NCBI GenBank assembly: GCA_937871705.1
Contig: CALMOO010000202.1
Span: 12,017 to 18,731, forward strand
Source: an uncultured Hymenobacter sp.
Lineage (GTDB): Bacteria > Bacteroidota > Bacteroidia > Cytophagales > Hymenobacteraceae
Length of the DNA stretch: 6,715 bases
Direction: 5' to 3'
Positions within the stretch are counted from its first letter, which is position 1. The number at the start of each line of letters is the position of its first letter. Of the stretch, positions 4,381-6,715 are shown in pieces. Made by a program: the position numbers and the translations under genes. The notes under the pieces are model-generated. The model was not told the origin of the DNA and did no database searches. It saw nothing but the letters and a program-made list of their open reading frames with translations.

Positions 4381-5898
4381 ATGAGAATAGTGCAAAGCTA
4401 TTGGTCTTTACCCTCGCAAAGTGGTCCAATAAAAGAGGGGCGTGAAAATGGGGGATGGAAACATAAAAGATACCATTATTTCAGTATGGCGCTGAGTTGC
4501 TTACTCTTACGCCGCTTCTATGATGAGGTAGAATTGGTAACAGATACAGCTGGCAAGAACTTACTTATAGATGTATTAGGATTACCTTACACTAATGTGT
4601 CTACTGCGTTAGACCAATTTAGTGATTATCCTCCCGTCTTATGGGCTCTTCCTAAATTGTATACATATAGTATTCAAAAAAATAAGTTCCTGCATGTTGA
4701 TGGTGATGTGTTTATTTGGGAAGCTTTCAAACCTATTATCACTCAAGCAGCTATTGTAGCGCAAAGCCCAGAGTTAGAACATGATGAGCTGTATAAGAAT
4801 TCGCTTTTGTATTTATGTGATTCGATCGGCTATGTACCTGAACCGTTTGTATCTTCTACTTCAACTAATGATTTCAAGGCCCTCAATGCTGGGGTTTTAG
4901 GTGGTACAGATGTGGATTTTATTTCCTCTTATGCCATGACTGCAATAGGTATAATTAAAGATAATATAGATGAATTAAAGTTAAATTGTCATATAGGCTC
5001 TATAAATATTGTATTAGAGCAATTATTACTACACATTTTATCTGAAAAATCAAATAAGAAAATTACTTATGTTATTCCGGATCTAAGCTATGATTCTAAA
5101 GAGGTTTTAAATTTTCACGCAGTTCCCATTTTCCAGAAATATATCCATTTATTAGGCGCTACCAAAAGATCCCCGATTGCATGTGAGCAAGTAGAATTGC
5201 GCCTTAAATATGAATTTCCTGACTACTATAAGCGTATTGCAAAAGTAGTAGATCATGAATTTGCAGTACCTAACCCTATACTAAAACATGACATTGACAA
5301 TCAACCTGATTTTGCCCGCACACAAGCTATATTAAGAAAAAAGGGTATTTATGCGAAAATAGAAGGAAATACTAAAATTAGTATAATTAAAAGTATTATT
5401 AATATTTTGAGTAATCAATCCATCTCACATTATGTGCGTAATGTATATAATCTTGATAAAAATAAAAAGCTATGCAAGAATTTTATTAATAAAGATTATT
5501 GGTTGCATAAGCAGAGAATATATAGTATGCTCGAGAAGAGTTCTCGGCAAGAGTTCCTAAGTCGTCCTCTTACACTTGCGCCTTCCGTATACATTACGCA
5601 GACCAAGTGGGGTTTAAAAATTCTTAATAAAGGAAATTTGTATAAACATAATTTTGAACTAAACAATAGCGAGCCTTATTATATAATAACTCAGATAAAA
5701 GAAGATAAGGTTGTCGAAAAAGAGATGTCCGGCTGGGAAAAGTTATTACTCTACTTCCATAATAGTACACTCAGCGGGTACGAATTATTAACAGAGTTAA
5801 AAGATTCTGGTTTTACACAGCAAATAAATATTGAGCAATCAATACTAGATTTTATATTGATAGAGATGGTGTACACCGACAGATTGATACCTATATAG
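4381..5898 (+). CDS. DUF6734-like protein, putative GT-A (GT8-like) glycosyltransferase with C-terminal extension
   Basis: The 505-residue product begins MRIVQSYWSLPSQSG, the typical N terminus of the Bacteroidota DUF6734 family as I recall it, which supports the ATG used. The first 300 residues look like a GT-A glycosyltransferase: a nucleotide-binding strand (VELVTDTAGKNLL, 50-62), a metal-binding DGD (HVDGDVFIWE, D107/D109), the NAGVLGG loop (169-175), EQLLLHIL (213-220), and HLLGATKR (256-263), resembling the HxxGxxKPW motif of GT8 enzymes. There is no signal peptide or membrane helix, so it should be cytoplasmic. Residues about 395-505 form an extra domain. Its end (GWEKLLLYFHNSTLSGYELL to FILIEMVYTDRLI) resembles PqqD-like peptide-recognition folds. 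Donor and acceptor are unknown. The gene is far more AT-rich than its surroundings and flanked by IS remnants, which suggests horizontal acquisition. No partner gene lies in the window. Confidence 0.78.
   Translation: MRIVQSYWSLPSQSGPIKEGRENGGWKHKRYHYFSMALSCLLLRRFYDEVELVTDTAGKNLLIDVLGLPYTNVSTALDQFSDYPPVLWALPKLYTYSIQKNKFLHVDGDVFIWEAFKPIITQAAIVAQSPELEHDELYKNSLLYLCDSIGYVPEPFVSSTSTNDFKALNAGVLGGTDVDFISSYAMTAIGIIKDNIDELKLNCHIGSINIVLEQLLLHILSEKSNKKITYVIPDLSYDSKEVLNFHAVPIFQKYIHLLGATKRSPIACEQVELRLKYEFPDYYKRIAKVVDHEFAVPNPILKHDIDNQPDFARTQAILRKKGIYAKIEGNTKISIIKSIINILSNQSISHYVRNVYNLDKNKKLCKNFINKDYWLHKQRIYSMLEKSSRQEFLSRPLTLAPSVYITQTKWGLKILNKGNLYKHNFELNNSEPYYIITQIKEDKVVEKEMSGWEKLLLYFHNSTLSGYELLTELKDSGFTQQINIEQSILDFILIEMVYTDRLIPI
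5728..5895 (+). other. Putative PqqD-like/RRE-like tail of the DUF6734-like protein
   Basis: Residues 450-505 read as a short helix with GWEKLLLYF, a turn with NSTLSGYELLTELKDSGF, and a last helix with IEQSILDFILIEMVYTDRLI. The spacing of hydrophobic positions is that of PqqD-like winged-helix domains, which typically read 'ILxxLDGxxTxxEIxxxL ... VxxDVxxFLxxLxxxGLL'. In RiPP pathways such domains bind the leader of a precursor peptide. This is pattern resemblance only, not a proven domain. Confidence 0.35.
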
Positions 5899-5941
5899 AG
5901 AATTTTTAAACGGTTAAATCACTATTAGCTGCTAGTTTTTA

Positions 5942-6629
5942 TTGCGTTTAGGAACCCGTACTCGCTCGCTTGATTTACGCATCCGTGTGGCGGCCTGCCA
6001 GGATCCAGGGGGCAAAAAGGCCGCCGTCGCTCGGCGCTTCGGCGTGAGCTGCTCCGTTAGAACTTGGTCCACCAGTAGCGGCATACTGGCCCGCTGGTAC
6101 CTAAACCGGCGAGCGGTAGCCGGGCCCTCGACGCCGACACCCAAGCCTGGCTGGTAGCCTACGTGGCGCACCAGCCCAACATTACGCTGGCCGAGCTCAA
6201 CCAGGCCTAGCAGGCTAGCGGAGGGCGGCCCATGGGCCAGACCTACCTCTGGCAGGTGCTGGACAAACATCAGCTGCGGCGAAAAAAATTCTCACGCCGC
6301 TGAGCGCGACACCGAACGCGTACGCCAGGCTCATGTCGAACAGGTTAGTACTCGCCCCGACGTCGCCAACATTTTCTGAATGAGACGAGCCTGGATTACG
6401 CCCGCACCCACGGCCGAGCCGTGGGTGGGCAACGCGTCAAAGGGGCGGTGCCGCTACGGCGGGGCTCCTCCTTTACGCTTATTGATCGCTCTGCATACGC
6501 GGGCTCGGGGCTCTGCAACTCCTCCAACAGCCCCTGAACAAACATAGTTTCGCTCTTCACGTGGGCCGATGCCTAGCCCCTACCCTGCGCCGGGGCCATG
6601 TGCTGGTGCTCGATAACCTGCCAGTTTAG
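5942..6629 (+). pseudogene. IS630-family transposase, heavily frameshifted
   Basis: Pieces of one IS630/Tc1-type transposase follow in order but in changing frames. RSLDLRIRVAACQDPGGKKAAVARRFGVS (to about 6057) is the N-terminal helix-turn-helix. ALDADTQAWLVAYVAHQPNITLAEL to TYLWQVLDKHQLRRKK (to 6288) is the second DNA-binding and linker region. SHAAERDTERVRQAHVEQVSTRPDVANIF (6290-6376) leads into the catalytic core. NETSLDYARTHGRAVGGQRVKGAVPLRRG (from 6379) and PLNKHSFALHVGRCLAPTLRRGHVLVLDNLPV (6531-6626) are core segments. Stops occur at 6058, 6076, 6208, 6301, 6377, 6535 and 6627, and there are at least four frame changes, one at an A7 run (6282-6288). The first catalytic aspartate (usually FLDETG) is asparagine here, the second (VLVLDNLP) is kept, and the third is missing. 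The element cannot encode a working enzyme. Confidence 0.85.
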
Positions 6630-6640
6630 CTTGCCATACC

Positions 6641-6715
6641 CGCATCGCAAAAGCCCAAGTGCTGGTGAGCTTCAACCGGCCAGGTAACTCCTACGATAAT
6701 GACCAAGTTTAGGCG
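6641..6715 (+). pseudogene. IS3-family OrfB (integrase) fragment at the window edge
   Basis: The frame reads RIAKAQVLVSFNRPGNSYDNDQV, a TAG stop at 6710-6712, then one more codon. IS3 OrfB enzymes carry 'SMSRxGNxYDNAxxEA' (or SFSRPGNPYDNAQAEA) shortly before the last catalytic glutamate. The match here is clear, with the usual A/E residues replaced by D and a stop. It continues beyond the window. The IS630 remnant stops being recognisable at 6626 and this begins by about 6650, so two different elements are joined within about 25 bases. Confidence 0.65.

Noticed and set aside
5923..5942. Terminator after the DUF6734-like gene (TAGCTGCTA followed by TTTTT)
   Set aside because: The inverted repeat leaves a one-base loop, so no stable stem of useful length forms despite the T run.
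5932..6270. 112-codon minus-strand frame opposite the IS630 remnant
   Set aside because: It is antisense to identifiable IS630 transposase sequence. It stays open only because the other strand is decayed.

Overview
The window looks like an accessory, insertion-sequence-rich stretch of a Bacteroidota genome, most likely Cytophagales and Hymenobacter-like. Three things suggest this: the one convincing promoter has the Bacteroidota form (TTG, 20 bases, TAATTTTG); Shine-Dalgarno sequences are absent; and the IS families have a GC-rich codon style I associate with Hymenobacter. The genus is an inference.

Layout. Positions 2-154 hold the 3' end of an HxlR-type regulator. After an empty 424-base gap come two small minus-strand genes, a three-helix membrane protein (579-881) and a small acidic protein resembling MafI-type immunity proteins (1104-1463). 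A further minus-strand reading frame (1703-1858) is cut by an ISAs1-family element (1859-3091). That element has perfect 18-bp terminal repeats and a full DDE triad, but a stop codon removes the transposase tail. One base further on lies a 259-bp non-coding element (3093-3351) with 29/31 matching terminal inverted repeats, a MITE-like unit I cannot name. Positions 3418-4185 are an IS graveyard: an IS1182 transposase scrap, cut by the end of an IS5-family element, whose transposase is fused on the minus strand to the first part of an IS3 orfA.

The main intact gene is at 4381-5898. It is strikingly AT-rich against GC-rich surroundings and has its own promoter. It encodes a 505-residue DUF6734-like protein with GT-A/GT8-like glycosyltransferase signatures (DGD, NAGVLGG, HLLGATKR). 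Its C-terminal tail resembles PqqD-like RiPP recognition elements. Downstream is a heavily frameshifted IS630-family transposase (5942-6629), joined to a scrap of IS3 orfB that runs off the window end.

Overall, a foreign AT-rich gene sits between layers of decayed, nested and recombined IS elements, and small minus-strand genes to the left are partly broken by IS insertion. No RNA genes, CRISPR arrays or replication origins were seen. The most interesting candidate is the possible fusion of a glycosyltransferase with a peptide-recognition domain. No precursor peptide or partner gene is present in the window to confirm it.
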